From assembly GCF_052857255.1 (NCBI RefSeq), contig NW_027526486.1:1984001-2048000 (forward strand): a stretch of DNA of 64,000 bases, in the 5' to 3' direction. The DNA comes from Amblyomma americanum. Its lineage: Eukaryota > Arthropoda > Arachnida > Ixodida > Ixodidae. The position numbers were made by a program, and so were the translations under genes. Shown here piece after piece: positions 1-12,800 of the stretch (position 1 is the first letter of the stretch; every line of letters starts with the position of its first letter). The notes below the pieces were generated by a model, which searched no databases, had not been told where the DNA came from, and saw nothing but the letters and a program-made list of their open reading frames with translations.

Positions 1-3000
1 GACCTAAAACGATGCATCCCGTTTTTTTGAGCCGGTATACAAGTTTTCGCGCAGTTCTGAGAGAAAAAGTTTACACCTTTCTCTCGTCTACTCTTCGACG
101 ACTTGTAAAATCGATGCTCGTGAATATTGCTAGTTTCAATTTAAAACGATGTATCCCGTTGTTTTGAGCCGGAATACAAGTTTTCGTGTAGTTCTGAGAG
201 AAAACGTTTACACCTTTCTCTCGTCTACTCTTCGACGACTTGTAAAATCGATGCTCGTGAATCTTGCTAGTTTCGATCTAAAACGATGTATCCCGTTGTT
301 TTGAGCCAGAATACAAGTTTTCGCGCAGTTCTGAGAGAAAAAGTTTACACCTTTTTCTCGTCTACTCTTCGAAGACTTGTAAAATCGATGCCCGTGAATC
401 TTGCTAGTTTCGATTTAAAACGATGTATCCCGTTGTTTTGAGCCGGAATACAAGTTTTCGCGCAGTTCTGAGAGAAAAAGTTTACACCTTTCTCTCGTGT
501 ACTCTTCGACGACTTGTAAAATCGATACTCGTGAATCATGCTAGTTTCGATCTAAAACGACGTATCCCGCTGTTTTGAGCCGGAATACAAGTTTTCGCGC
601 AGTTCTGAGAGAAAAAGTTTACACCTTTCTCTCGTGTACTCTTCGACGACTTGTAAAATCGATGCTCGAGAATCATGCTAGTTTTGATCTAAAACGATGT
701 ATCCCGTTGTTTTGAGCCGGAATACAAGTTTTCGCGCAGTTCTGAGAGAAAAAAGTTTACACCTTTCTCTCGTGTACTCTTCGACGACTTGTGAAATCGA
801 TGCTCGCGAATCATGCTAGTTTTGATCTAAAACGATGTATCCCGTTGTTTTGAGCCGGAATACAAGTTTTCGCGCAGTTCTGAGAGACAAGGTTTACACC
901 TTTCTCTCGTCTACTCTTCGACGACTTGTAAAATCGATGCTCGTGAATCTTGCTAGTTTCAATTTAAAACGATGTATACCGTTGTTTTGAGCCGGAATAC
1001 AAGTTTTCGCGCAGTTCTGAGAGAAAAATTTGCACCTTTCTCTCGTCTACTCTTCGACGACTTGTAAAATCAATGCTCGTGAATCTTGCTAGTTTCGATC
1101 TACAACGATGTATCCCGTTGTTTTGAGCTGGAATAGAAGTTTTCGCGCAGTTCTGAGAGAAAAAGTTTACACCTTTCTCTCGTTTACTTTTCGAGGACTT
1201 GTAAAATCGATTCTCGTGAATCTTGCTAGTTTTGACCTAAAACGATGTATCCCGTTTTTTTGAGCCGGTATACAAATTTTCGCGCAGTTCTGAGAGAAAA
1301 AGTTTACACCATTCTCTCGTCTACTTTTCGAGGACTTGTAAAATCGATTCTCGTGAATCTTGCTAGTTTTGACCTAAAACGATGTATCCCGTTTTTGTGA
1401 GCCGGTATACAAGTTTTCGCGCAGTTCTGAGAGAAAAAGTTTACACCTTTCTCTCGTCTACTCTTCGACGACTTGTAAAATCGATGCTCGTGAATATTGC
1501 TAGTTTCAATTTAAAACGATGTATCCCGTTGTTTTGAGCCGGAATACAAGTTTTCGTGCAGTTCTGAGAGAAAACGTTTACACCTTTCTCTCGTCTACTC
1601 TTCGACGACTTGTAAAATGGATGCTCGTGAATCTTGCTAGTTTCGATCTAAAATGAAGTATCCCGTTGTTTTGAGCCAGAATACAAGTTTTCGCGCAGTT
1701 CTGGGAGAAAAAGTTTACACCTTTCTCTCGTCTACTTTTCGTGGACTTGTAAAATCGATTCTCGTGAATCTTGCTAGTTTTGACCTAAAACGATGTATCC
1801 CGTTTTTTTGAGCCGGTATACAAGTTTTCGCGCAGTTCTGAGAGAAAAAGTTTACACCTTTCTCTCGTCTACTCTTCGACGACTTGTAAAATCGATGCTC
1901 GTGAATATTGCTAGTTTCAATTTAAAACGATGTATCCCGTCGTTTTGAGCCGGAATACAAGTTTTCGTGCAGTTCTGAGAGAAAACGTTTACACCTTTCT
2001 CTCGTCTACTCTTCGACGACTTGTAAAATCGATGCTCGTGAATCTTGCTAGTTTCGATCTAAAACGATGTATCCCGTTGTTTTGAGCCAGAATACAAGTT
2101 TTCGCGCAGTTCTGAGAGAAAAAGTTTACACCTTTCTCTCGTCTACTCTTCGAAGACTTGTAAAATCGATGCCCGTGAATCTTGCTAGTTTCGATTTAAA
2201 ACGATGTATCCCGTTGTTTTGAGCCGGAATACAAGTTTTCGCGCAGTTCTGAGAGAAAAAGTTTACACCTTTCTCTCGAGTACTCTTCGACGACCTGTAA
2301 AATCGATGCTCGTGAATCTTGCTAGTTTCGATTTAAAACGATGTATCCCGTTGTTTTGAGCCGGAATACAAGTTTTCGCGCAGTTCTGAGAGAAAAAGTT
2401 TACACCTTTCTCTCGTGTACTCTTCGACGACTTGTAAAATCGATACTCGTGAATCATGCTAGTTTCGATCTAAAACGATGTATCCCGTTGTTTTGAGCCG
2501 GAATACAAGTTTTCGCGCAGTTCTGAGAGAAAAAGTTTACACCTTTCTCTCGTGTACTCTTCGACGACTTGTAAAATCGATGCTCGAGAATCATGCTAGT
2601 TTCGATCTAAAACGATGTATTCCGTTGTTTTGAGCCGGAATACAAGTTTTCGCGCAGTCCTGAGAGAAAAAGTTTACACCTTTCTCTCGTGTACTCTTCG
2701 ACGACTTGTAAAATCGATGCTCGTGAATCTTGCTAGTTTCGATTTAAAACGATGTATCCCGTTGTTTTGAGCCGGAATACAAGTTTTCGCGCAGTTCTGA
2801 GAGAAAAAGTTTACACCTTTCTCTCGTGTACTCTTCGACGACTTGTAAAATCGATGCTCGTGAATCTTGCTAGTTTCGATCTAAAACGATGTATCCCGTT
2901 GCTTTGAGCCGGAATACAAGTTTTCGTGCAGTTCTGAGAGAAAACGTTTACACCTTTCTCTCGTGTACTCTTCGACGACTTGTAAAATCGATACTCGTGA

Positions 3001-3690
3001 ATCATGCTAGTTTCGATCTAAAACGATGTATCCCGCTGTTTTGAGCCGGAATACAAGTTTTCGCGCAGTTCTGAGAGAAAAAGTTTACACCTTTCTCTCG
3101 TGTACTCTTCGACGACTTGTAAAATCGATGCTCGAGAATCATGCTAGTTTCGATCTAAAACGATGTATCCCGTTGTTTTGAGCCGGAATACAAGTTTTCG
3201 CGCAGTTCTGAGAGAAAAAAGTTTACACCTTTCTCTCGTGTACTCTTCGACGACTTGTGAAATCGATGCTCGCGAATCATGCTAGTTTTGATCTAAAACG
3301 ATGTATCCCGTTGTTTTGAGCCGGAATACAAGTTTTCGCGCAGTTCTGAGAGACAAGGTTTACACCTTTCTCTCGTCTACTCTTCGACGACTTGTAAAAT
3401 CGATGCTCGCGAATCTTGCTAGTTTCAATTTAAAACGATGTATACCGTTGTTTTGAGCCGGAATACAAGTTTTCGCGCAGTTCTGAGAGAAAAATTTGCA
3501 CCTTTCTCTCGTCTACTCTTCGACGACTTGTAAAATCAATGCTCGTGAATCTTGCTAGTTTCGATCTACAACGATGTATCCCGTTGTTTTGAGCTGGAAT
3601 AGAAGTTTTCGCGCAGTTCTGAGAGAAAAAGTTTACACCTTTCTCTCGTCTACTTTTCGAAGACTTGTAAAATCGATTCTCGTGAATCTT
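1..3690. repeat. Left segment with short-range HORs (3, 10, 13 and 18 monomers)
   Basis: This stretch consists only of satellite monomers. A three-monomer motif appears at 1, 1,371 and 1,782. Its first monomer has GACCTAAAAC with TTTTTTTGAGCCGGTATAC, the second has AATTTAAAAC with CGTGCAG, and the third has CCAGAATAC. The offsets are 1,370 and 411 bp, exact multiples of 137. A second duplication links about 475-1,315 with 2,941-3,781 at offset 2,466 bp (18 monomers), sharing private marks such as GAGAGACAAGG, GTGAAATCG and the 136-bp form with AAATTTGCACC. No other element is seen. Confidence 0.85.
1371..2192. repeat. Tandem duplication of a 3-monomer unit (411 bp)
   Basis: Copies begin at 1,371 and 1,782 with GACCTAAAAC, exactly 411 bp apart. 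The first two monomers agree almost completely. The third differs: copy 1 carries AAATGAAG, CTGGGAG and TTTCGTGGAC, while copy 2 carries CTTCGAAGAC and GATGCCCG, like the copy at window start. A similar trimer recurs near 3,970 and 10,130. The third-monomer differences suggest one exchange boundary within that monomer. Confidence 0.75.
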
Positions 3691-6600
3691 GCTAGTTTTG
3701 ACCTAAAACGATGTATCCCGTTTTTTTGAGCCGGTATACAAGTTTTCGCGCAGTTCTGAGAGAAAAAGTTTACACCTTTCTCTCGTCTACTCTTCGACGA
3801 CTTGTAAAATCGATGCTCGTGAATATTGCTAGTTTCAATTTAAAACGATGTATCCCGTTGTTTTGAGCCAGAATACAAGCTTTCGCGCAGTTCTGGGAGA
3901 AAAAGTTTACACCTTTCTCTCGTCTACTTTTCGTGGACTTGTAAAATCGATTCTCGTGAATCTTGCTAGTTTTGACCTAAAACGATGTATCCCGTTTTTT
4001 TGAGCCGGTATACAAGTTTTCGCGCAGTTCTGAGAGAAAAAGTTTACACCTTTCTCTCGTCTACTCTTCGACGACTTGTAAAATCGATGCTCGTGAATAT
4101 TGCTAGTTTCAATTTAAAACGATGTATCCCGTTGTTTTGAGCCGGAATACAAGTTTTCGTGCAGTTCTGAGAGAAAACGTTTACACCTTTCTCTCGTCTA
4201 CTCTTCGACGACTTGTAAAATCGATGCTCGTGAATCTTTCTAGTTTCGATCTAAAACGATGTATCCCGTTGTTTTGAGCCAGAATACAAGTTTTCGCGCA
4301 GTTCTGAGAGAAAAAGTTTACACCTTTCTCTCGTCTACTCTTCGAAGACTTGTAAAATCGATGCCCGTGAATCTTGCTAGTTTCGATTTAAAACGATGTA
4401 TCCCGTTGTTTTGAGCCGGAATACAAGTTTTCGCGCAGTTCTGAGAGAAAAAGTTTACACCTTTCTCTCGAGTACTCTTCGACGACTTGTAAAATCGATG
4501 CTCGTGAATCTTGCTAGTTTCGATTTAAAACGATGTATCCCGTTGTTTTGAGCCGGAATACAAGTTTTCGCGCAGTTCTGAGAGAAAAAGTTTACACCTT
4601 TCTCTCGTGTACTCTTCGACGACTTGTAAAATCGATACTCGTGAATCATGCTAGTTTCGATCTAAAACGATGTATCCCGTTGTTTTGAGCCGGAATACAA
4701 GTTTTCGCGCAGTTCTGAGAGAAAAAGTTTACACCTTTCTCTCGTGTACTCTTCGACGACTTGTAAAATCGATGCTCGAGAATCATGCTAGTTTCGATCT
4801 AAAACGATGTATTCCGTTGTTTTGAGCCGGAATACAAGTTTTCGCGCAGTCCTGAGAGAAAAAGTTTACACCTTTCTCTCGTGTACTCTTCGACGACTTG
4901 TGAAATCGATGCTCGCGAATCATGCTAGTTTCGATCTAAAACGATGTATCCCGTTGTTTTGAGCCGGAATACAAGTTTTCGCGCAGTTCTGAGAGAAAAG
5001 GTTTACACCTTTCTCTCGTCTACTCTTCGACGACTTGTAAAATCGATGCTCGTGAATCTTGCTAGTTTCAATTTAAAACAATGTATACCGTTGTTTTGAG
5101 CCGGAATACAAGTTTTCGCGCAGTTCTGAGAGAAAAATTTGCACCTTTCTCTCGTCTACTCTTCGACGACTTGTAAAATCAATGCTTGTGAATCTTGCTA
5201 GTTTCGATCTACAACGATGTATCCCGTTGTTTTGAGCTGGAATAGAAGTTTTCGCGCAGTTCTGAGAGAAAAAGTTTACACCTTTCTCTCGTCTACTTTT
5301 CGAGGACTTGTAAAATCGATTCTCGTGAATCTTGCTAGTTTTGACCTAAAACGATGTATCCCGTTTTTTTGAGCCGGTATACAAGTTTTCACGCAGTTCT
5401 GAGAGAAAAAGTTTACACCTTTCTCTCGTGTACTCTTCGACGACTTGTAAAATCGATGCTCGTGAATCTTGCTAGTTTCGAACTAAAACGATGTATCCCG
5501 TTGTTTTGAGCCGGAATACAAGTTTTCGTGCAGTTCTGAGAGAAAACGTTTACACCTTTCTCTCGTCTACTCTTCGACGACTTGTAAAATCGATGCTCGT
5601 GAATCTTGCTAGTTTCGATTTAAAACGATGTATCCCGTTGTTTTGAGCCGGAATACAAGTTTTCGCGCAGTTCTGAGAGAAAAAGTTTACACCTTTCTCT
5701 CGTGTACTCTTCGACGACTTTTAAAATCGATGCTCGTGAATCTTGCTAGTTTCGATCTAAAACGATGTATCCCGTTGCTTTGAGCCGGAATACAAGTTTT
5801 CGTGCAGTTCTGAGAGAAAACGTTTACACCTTTCTCTCGTCTACTCTTCGAAGACTTGTAAAGTCGATGCCCGTGAATCTTACTAGTTTCGATTTAAAAC
5901 GATGTATCCCGTTGTTTTGAGCCGGAATACAAGTTTTCGCGCAGTTCTGAGAGAAAAAGTTTACACCTTTCTCTCGTGTACTCTTCGACGACTTGTAAAA
6001 TCGATGCTCGTGAATCTTGCTGGTATCGATCTAAAACGATGTATCCCGTTGTTTTGAGCCGGAATACAAGTTTTCGCGCAGTTCTGAGAGAAAAAGTTTA
6101 TACCTTTCTCTCGTGTACTCTTCGACGACTTGTAAAATCGATGCTCGTGAATCTTGCTAGTTTCGATCTAAAACGATGTATCCCTTTGTTTTGAGCCAGA
6201 ATACAAGTTTTCGTGCAGTTCTGAGAGAAAAAGTTTACACCTTTCTCTCGTCTACTCTTCGACGACTTGTAAAATCGATGCTCGTGAATCTTGCTAGTTT
6301 CGATCTAAAACGATCTATCCCGTTGTTTTGAGCCGGAATACAAGTTTTCGCGCAGTTCTGAGAGAAAAAGTTTACATCTTTCTCTCGTCTACTCTTCGAA
6401 GACTTGTAAAATTGATGCTCGTGAATCTTGCTAGTTTCAATTTAAAACGATGTATCCCGTTGTTTTGAGCCGGAATACAAGTTTTCGCGCAGTTCTGAGA
6501 GAAAAAGTTTGCACCTTTCTCTCGTCTACTCTTCGACGACTTGTAAAATCGATGCTCGAGAATCATGCCAGTTTCGATCTAAAACGATGTATCCCGTTGT

Positions 6601-9310
6601 TTTGAGCCGGAATACAAGTTTTCGCGCAGTTCTGAGAGAAAAAAGTTTACACCTTTCTCTCGTGTACTCTTCGACGACTTGTGAAATCGATGCTCGCGAA
6701 TCATGCTAGTTTTGATCTAAAACGATGTATCCCGTTGTTTTGAGCCGGAATACAAGTTTTCGCGCAGTTCTGAGAGAAAAATTTGCACCTTTCTCTCGTC
6801 TACTCTTCGACGACTTGTAAAATCAATGCTCGTGAATCTTGCTAGTTTCGATCTACAACGATGTATCCCGTTGTTTTGAGCTGGAATAGAAGTTTTCGCG
6901 CAGTTCTGAGAGAAAAAGTTTACACCTTTCTCTCGTCTACTTTTCGAGGACTTGTAAAATCGATTCTCGTGAATCTTGCTAGTTTTGACCTAAAACGATG
7001 TATCCCGTTTTTTTGAGCCGGTATACAAATTTTCACGCAGTTCTGAGAGAAAAAGTTTACACCTTTCTCTCGTCTACTTTTCGAGGACTTGTAAAATCGA
7101 TTCTCGTGAATCTTGCTAGTTTTGACCTAAAACGATGTATCCCGTTGTTTTGAGCCAGAATACAAGTTTTCGCGCAGTTCTGAGAGAAAACGTTTACACC
7201 TTTCTCTCGTCTACTTTTCGAGGACTTGTAAAATCGATTCTCGTGAATCTTGCTAGTTTTGACCTAAAACGATGTATCCCGTTTTTTTGAGCCGGTATAC
7301 AAGTTTTCGCGCAGTTCTGAGAGAAAAAGTTTACACCTTTCTCTCGTCTACTCTTCGACGACTTGTAAAATCGATGCTCGTGAATATTGCTAGTTTCAAT
7401 TTAAAACGATGTATCCTGTTGTTTTGAGCCGGAATACAAGTTTTCGTGCAGTTCTGAGAGAAAACGTTTACACCTTTCTCTCGTCTACTCTTCGACGACT
7501 TGTAAAATCGATGCTCGTGAATCTTGCTAGTTTCGATCTAAAACTATGTATCCCGTTATTTTGAGCCAGAATACAAGTTTTCGCGCAGTTCTGAGAGAAA
7601 AAGTTTACACCTTTCTCTCGAGTACTCTTCGACGACTTGTAAAATCGATGCTCGTGAATCTTGCTAGTTTCGATTTAAAACGATGTATCCCGTTGTTTTG
7701 AGCCGGAATACAAGTTTTCGCGCAGTTCTGAGAGAAAAAGTTTACACCTTTCTCTCGTGTACTCTTCGACGACTTGTAAAATCGATACTCGTGAATCATG
7801 ATAGTTTCGATCTAAAACGATGTATCCCTTTGTTTTGAGCCGGAATACAAGTTTTCGCACAGTTCTGAGAGAAAAAGTTTACACCTTTCTCTCGTGTACT
7901 CTTCGACGACTTGTAAAATCGATGCTCGAGAATCATGCTAGTTTCGATCTAAAACGATGTATTCCGTTGTTTTGAGCCGGAATACAAGTTTTCGCGCAGT
8001 TCTGAGAGAAAAAGTTTACACCTTTCTCTCGTGTACTCTTCGACGACTTGTGAAATCGATGCTCGCGAATCATGCTAGTTTCGATTTAAAACGATGTATC
8101 CCGTTGTTTTGAGCCGGAATACAAGTTTTCGCGCAGTTCTGAGAGAAAAGGTTTACACCTTTCTCTCGTCTACTCTTCGATGACATGTAAAATCGATGCT
8201 CGCGAATCATGATAGTTTCGATCTACAACGATGTATCCCGTTGTTTTGAGCTGGAATAGAAGTTTTCGCGCAGTTCTGAGAGAAAAAGTTTACACCTTTC
8301 TCTCGTCTACTTTTCGAGGACTTGTAAAATCGATTCTCGTGAATCTTGCTAGTTTTGACCTAAAACGATGTATCCCGTTTTTTTGAGCCGGTATACAAGT
8401 TTTCGCGCAGTTCTGAGAGAAAAAGTTTACACCTTTCTCTCGTGTACTCTTCGACGACTTGTAAAATCGATGCTCGTGAATCTTGCTAGTTTCGATCTAA
8501 AACGATGTGTCCCGTTGTTTTGAGCCGGAATACAAGTTTTCGTGCAGTTCTGAGAGAAAACGTTTACACCTTTCTCTCGTCTACTCTTCGACGACTTGTA
8601 AAATTGATGCTCGTGAATCTTGCTAGTTTCGTTTTAAAACGATGTATCCCGTTCTTTTGAGCCGGAATACAAGTTTTCGCGCAGTTCTGAGAGAAAAAGT
8701 TTACACCTTTCTCTCGTGTACTCTTCGACGACTTGTAAAATCGATGCTCGTGAATCTTGCTAGTTTCGATCTAAAACGATGTATCCCGTTGCTTTGAGCC
8801 GGAATACAAGTTTTCGTGCAGTTCTGAGAGAAAACGTTTACACCTTTCTCTCGTGTGCTCTTCGAAGACTTGTAAAATCGATGCCCGTGAATCTTGCTAG
8901 TTTCGATTTAAAACGATGTATCCCGTTGTTTTGAGCCGGAATACAAGTTTTCGCGCAGTTCTGAGAGAAAAAGTTTACACCTTTCTCTCGTGTACTCTTC
9001 GACGACTTGTAAAATCGATGCTCGTGAATCTTGCTGGTATCGATCTAAAACGATGTATCCCGTTGTTTTGAGCCGGAATACAAGTTTTCGCGCAGTTCTG
9101 AGAGAAAAAGTTTATACCTTTCTCTCGTGTACTCTTCGACGACTTGTAAAATCGATGCTCGTGAATCTTGATAGTTTCGATCTAAAACGATGTATCCCTT
9201 TGTTTTGAGCCAGAATACAAGTTTTCGTGCAGTTCTGAGAGAAAAAGTTTACACCTTTCTCTCGTCTACTCTTCGACGACTTGTAAAATCGATGCTCGTG
9301 AATCTTGCTA
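3690..9310. repeat. HOR unit A, first copy of the ~6.16-kb (45-monomer) repeat
   Basis: From about 3,690 the sequence reappears 6,164 bp downstream (45 monomers minus 1 nt), including rare marks such as AAGCTTTCGCG at 3,878 and 10,042, TTTCTAG at about 4,237, CTTACTAG at about 5,880 and ATGCCAG at about 6,565. Near 8,180-8,220 this copy lacks one 136-bp monomer present in the second copy: the sequence jumps from TGACATGTAAAATCG straight to GATCTACAACG. Bases 9,310-9,854 are further monomers linking to unit B. Confidence 0.85.
5200..6550. repeat. First copy of an internal 22-monomer (3,014-bp) duplication in unit A
   Basis: This 1.35-kb stretch matches 8,214-9,564 at a constant offset of 3,014 bp, exactly 22 monomers. 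Shared marks include GAGCTGGAATAGAAG, CTTGCTGGTATCG, GTTTATACC, ATCCCTTTG and GATCTATCCCG. The match ends where one copy has ATGCCAG and the other ATGCTAG. Unit A is therefore itself built from a duplicated sub-block. Confidence 0.75.
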
Positions 9311-9564
9311 GTTTCGATCTAAAACGATCTATCCCGTTGTTTTGAGCCGGAATACAAGTTTTCGCGCAGTTCTGAGAGAAAAAGTTTACACCTTTCTCTC
9401 GTCTACTCTTCGAAGACTTGTAAAATCGATGCTCGTGAATCTTGCTAGTTTCAATTTAAAACGATGTATCCCGTTGTTTTGAGCCGGAATACAAGTTTTC
9501 GCGCAGTTCTGAGAGAAAAAGTTTGCACCTTTCTCTCGTCTACTCTTCGACGACTTGTAAAATC
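8214..9564. repeat. Second copy of the internal 22-monomer duplication
   Basis: Partner of the block at 5,200-6,550. It differs by scattered single substitutions (GATGTGTCCCG near 8,510, GTGTGCTC near 8,855, TTGATAG near 9,170). It also recurs at about 14.5-16.8 kb and 20.7-22.0 kb, so this sub-block is among the most re-used pieces of the left half. Confidence 0.75.
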
Positions 9565-9853
9565 GATACTCGAGAATCATGCTAGTTTCGATTTAAAACA
9601 ATGTATCCCGTTGTTTTGAGCCGGAATACAAATTTTCGCGCAGTTCTGAGAGAAAACGTTTACACCTTTCTCTCGTCTACTTTTCGAGGACTTGTAAAAT
9701 CGATTCTCGTGAATCTTGCTAGTTTTGACCTAAAACGATGTATCCCGTTTTTTTGAGCCGGTATACAAATTTTCGCGCAGTTCTGAGAGAAAAAGTTTAC
9801 ACCTTTCTCTCGTCTACTTTTCGAGGACTTGTAAAATCGATTCTCGTGAATCT
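9310..9853. repeat. Linker monomers between HOR units A and B
   Basis: About four monomers. The stretch includes one with AAAACAATGTATCCCG and CAAATTTTCGCG (about 9,590-9,650), which also marks the end of the related block at 22,060-22,115. Two consecutive TTTTGACC/TTTTCGAGGAC class monomers follow. No other feature is present. Confidence 0.7.
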
Positions 9854-12800
9854 TGCTAGTTTTGACCTAAAACGATGTATCCCGTTTTTTTGAGCCGGTA
9901 TACAAGTTTTCGCGCAGTTCTGAGAGAAAAAGTTTACACCTTTCTCTCGTCTACTCTTCGACGACTTGTAAAATCGATGCTCGTGAATATTGCTAGTTTC
10001 AATTTAAAACGATGTATCCCGTTGTTTTGAGCCAGAATACAAGCTTTCGCGCAGTTCTGGGAGAAAAAGTTTACACCTTTCTCTCGTCTACTTTTCGTGG
10101 ACTTGTAAAATCGATTCTCGTGAATCTTGCTAGTTTTGACCTAAAACGATGTATCCCGTTTTTTTGAGCCGGTATACAAGTTTTCGCGCAGTTCTGAGAG
10201 AAAAAGTTTACACCTTTCTCTCGTCTACTCTTCGACGACTTGTAAAATCGATGCTCGTGAATATTGCTAGTTTCAATTTAAAACGATGTATCCCGTTGTT
10301 TTGAGCCGGAATACAAGTTTTCGTGCAGTTCTGAGAGAAAACGTTTACACCTTTCTCTCGTCTACTCTTCGACGACTTGTAAAATCGATGCTCGTGAATC
10401 TTTCTAGTTTCGATCTAAAACGATGTATCCCGTTGTTTTGAGCCAGAATACAAGTTTTCGCGCAGTTCTGAGAGAAAAAGTTTACACCTTTCTCTCGTCT
10501 ACTCTTCGAAGACTTGTAAAATCGATGCCCGTGAATCTTGCTAGTTTCGATTTAAAACGATGTATCCCGTTGTTTTGAGCCGGAATACAAGTTTTCGCGC
10601 AGTTCTGAGAGAAAAAGTTTACACCTTTCTCTCGAGTACTCTTCGACGACTTGTAAAATCGATGCTCGTGAATCTTGCTAGTTTCGATTTAAAACGATGT
10701 ATCCCGTTGTTTTGAGCCGGAATACAAGTTTTCGCGCAGTTCTGAGAGAAAAAGTTTACACCTTTCTCTCGTGTACTCTTCGACGACTTGTAAAATCGAT
10801 ACTCGTGAATCATGCTAGTTTCGATCTAAAACGATGTATCCCGTTGTTTTGAGCCGGAATACAAGTTTTCGCGCAGTTCTGAGAGAAAAAGTTTACACCT
10901 TTCTCTCGTGTACTCTTCGACGACTTGTAAAATCGATGCTCGAGAATCATGCTAGTTTCGATCTAAAACGATGTATTCCGTTGTTTTGAGCCGGAATACA
11001 AGTTTTCGCGCAGTCCTGAGAGAAAAAGTTTACACCTTTCTCTCGTGTACTCTTCGACGACTTGTGAAATCGATGCTCGCGAATCATGCTAGTTTCGATC
11101 TAAAACGATGTATCCCGTTGTTTTGAGCCGGAATACAAGTTTTCGCGCAGTTCTGAGAGAAAAGGTTTACACCTTTCTTTCGTCTACTCTTCGACGACTT
11201 GTAAAATCGATGCTCGTGAATCTCGCTAGTTTCAATTTAAAACAATGTATACCGTTGTTTTGAGCCGGAATACAAGTTTTCGCGCAGTTCTGAGAGAAAA
11301 ATTTGCACCTTTCTCTCGTCTACTCTTCGACGACTTGTAAAATCAATGCTTGTGAATCTTGCTAGTTTCGATCTACAACGATGTATCCCGTTGTTTTGAG
11401 CTGGAATAGAAGTTTTCGCGCAGTTCTGAGAGAAAAAGTTTACACCTTTCTCTCGTCTACTTTTCGAGGACTTGTAAAATCGATTCTCGTGAATCTTGCT
11501 AGTTTTGACCTAAAACGATGTATCCCGTTTTTTTGAGCCGGTATACAAGTTTTCGCGCAGTTCTGAGAGAAAAAGTTTACACCTTTCTCTCGTGTACTCT
11601 TCGACGACTTGTAAAATCGATGCTCGTGAATCTTGCTAGTTTCGAACTAAAACGATGTATCCCGTTGTTTTGAGCCGGAATACAAGTTTTCGTGCAGTTC
11701 TGAGAGAAAACGTTTACACCTTTCTCTCGTCTACTCTTCGACGACTTGTAAAATCGATGCTCGTGAATCTTGCTAGTTTCGATTTAAAACGATGTATCCC
11801 GTTGTTTTGAGCCGGAATACAAGTTTTCGCGCAGTTCTGAGAGAAAAAGTTTACACCTTTCTCTCGTGTACTCTTCGACGACTTTTAAAATCGATGCTCG
11901 TGAATCTTGCTAGTTTCGATCTAAAACGATGTATCCCGTTGCTTTGAGCCGGAATACAAGTTTTCGTGCAGTTCTGAGAGAAAACGTTTACACCTTTCTC
12001 TCGTCTACTCTTCGAAGACTTGTAAAGTCGATGCCCGTGAATCTTACTAGTTTCGATTTAAAACGATGTATCCCGTTGTTTTGAGCCGGAATACAAGTTT
12101 TCGCGCAGTTCTGAGAGAAAAAGTTTACACCTTTCTCTCGTGTACTCTTCGACGACTTGTAAAATCGATGCTCGTGAATCTTGCTGGTATCAATCTAAAA
12201 CGATGTATCCCGTTGTTTTGAGCCGGAATACAAGTTTTCGCGCAGTTCTGAGAGAAAAAGTTTATACCTTTCTCTCGTGTACTCTTCGACGACTTGTAAA
12301 ATCGATGCTCGTGAATCTTGCTAGTTTCGATCTAAAACGATGTATCCCTTTGTTTTGAGCCAGAATACAAGTTTTCGTGCAGTTCTGAGAGAAAAAGTTT
12401 ACACCTTTCTCTCGTCTACTCTTCGACGACTTGTAAAATCGATGCTCGTGAATCTTGCTAGTTTCGATCTAAAACGATCTATCCCGTTGTTTTGAGCCGG
12501 AATACAAGTTTTCGCGCAGTTCTGAGAGAAAAAGTTTACATCTTTCTCTCGTCTACTCTTCGAAGACTTGTAAAATTGATGCTCGTGAATCTTGCTAGTT
12601 TCAATTTAAAACGATGTATCCCGTTGTTTTGAGCCGGAATACAAGTTTTCGCGCAGTTCTGAGAGAAAAAGTTTGCACCTTTCTCTCGTCTACTCTTCGA
12701 CGACTTGTAAAATCGATGCTCGAGAATCATGCCAGTTTCGATCTAAAACGATGTATCCCGTTGTTTTGAGCCGGAATACAAGTTTTCGCGCAGTTCTGAG

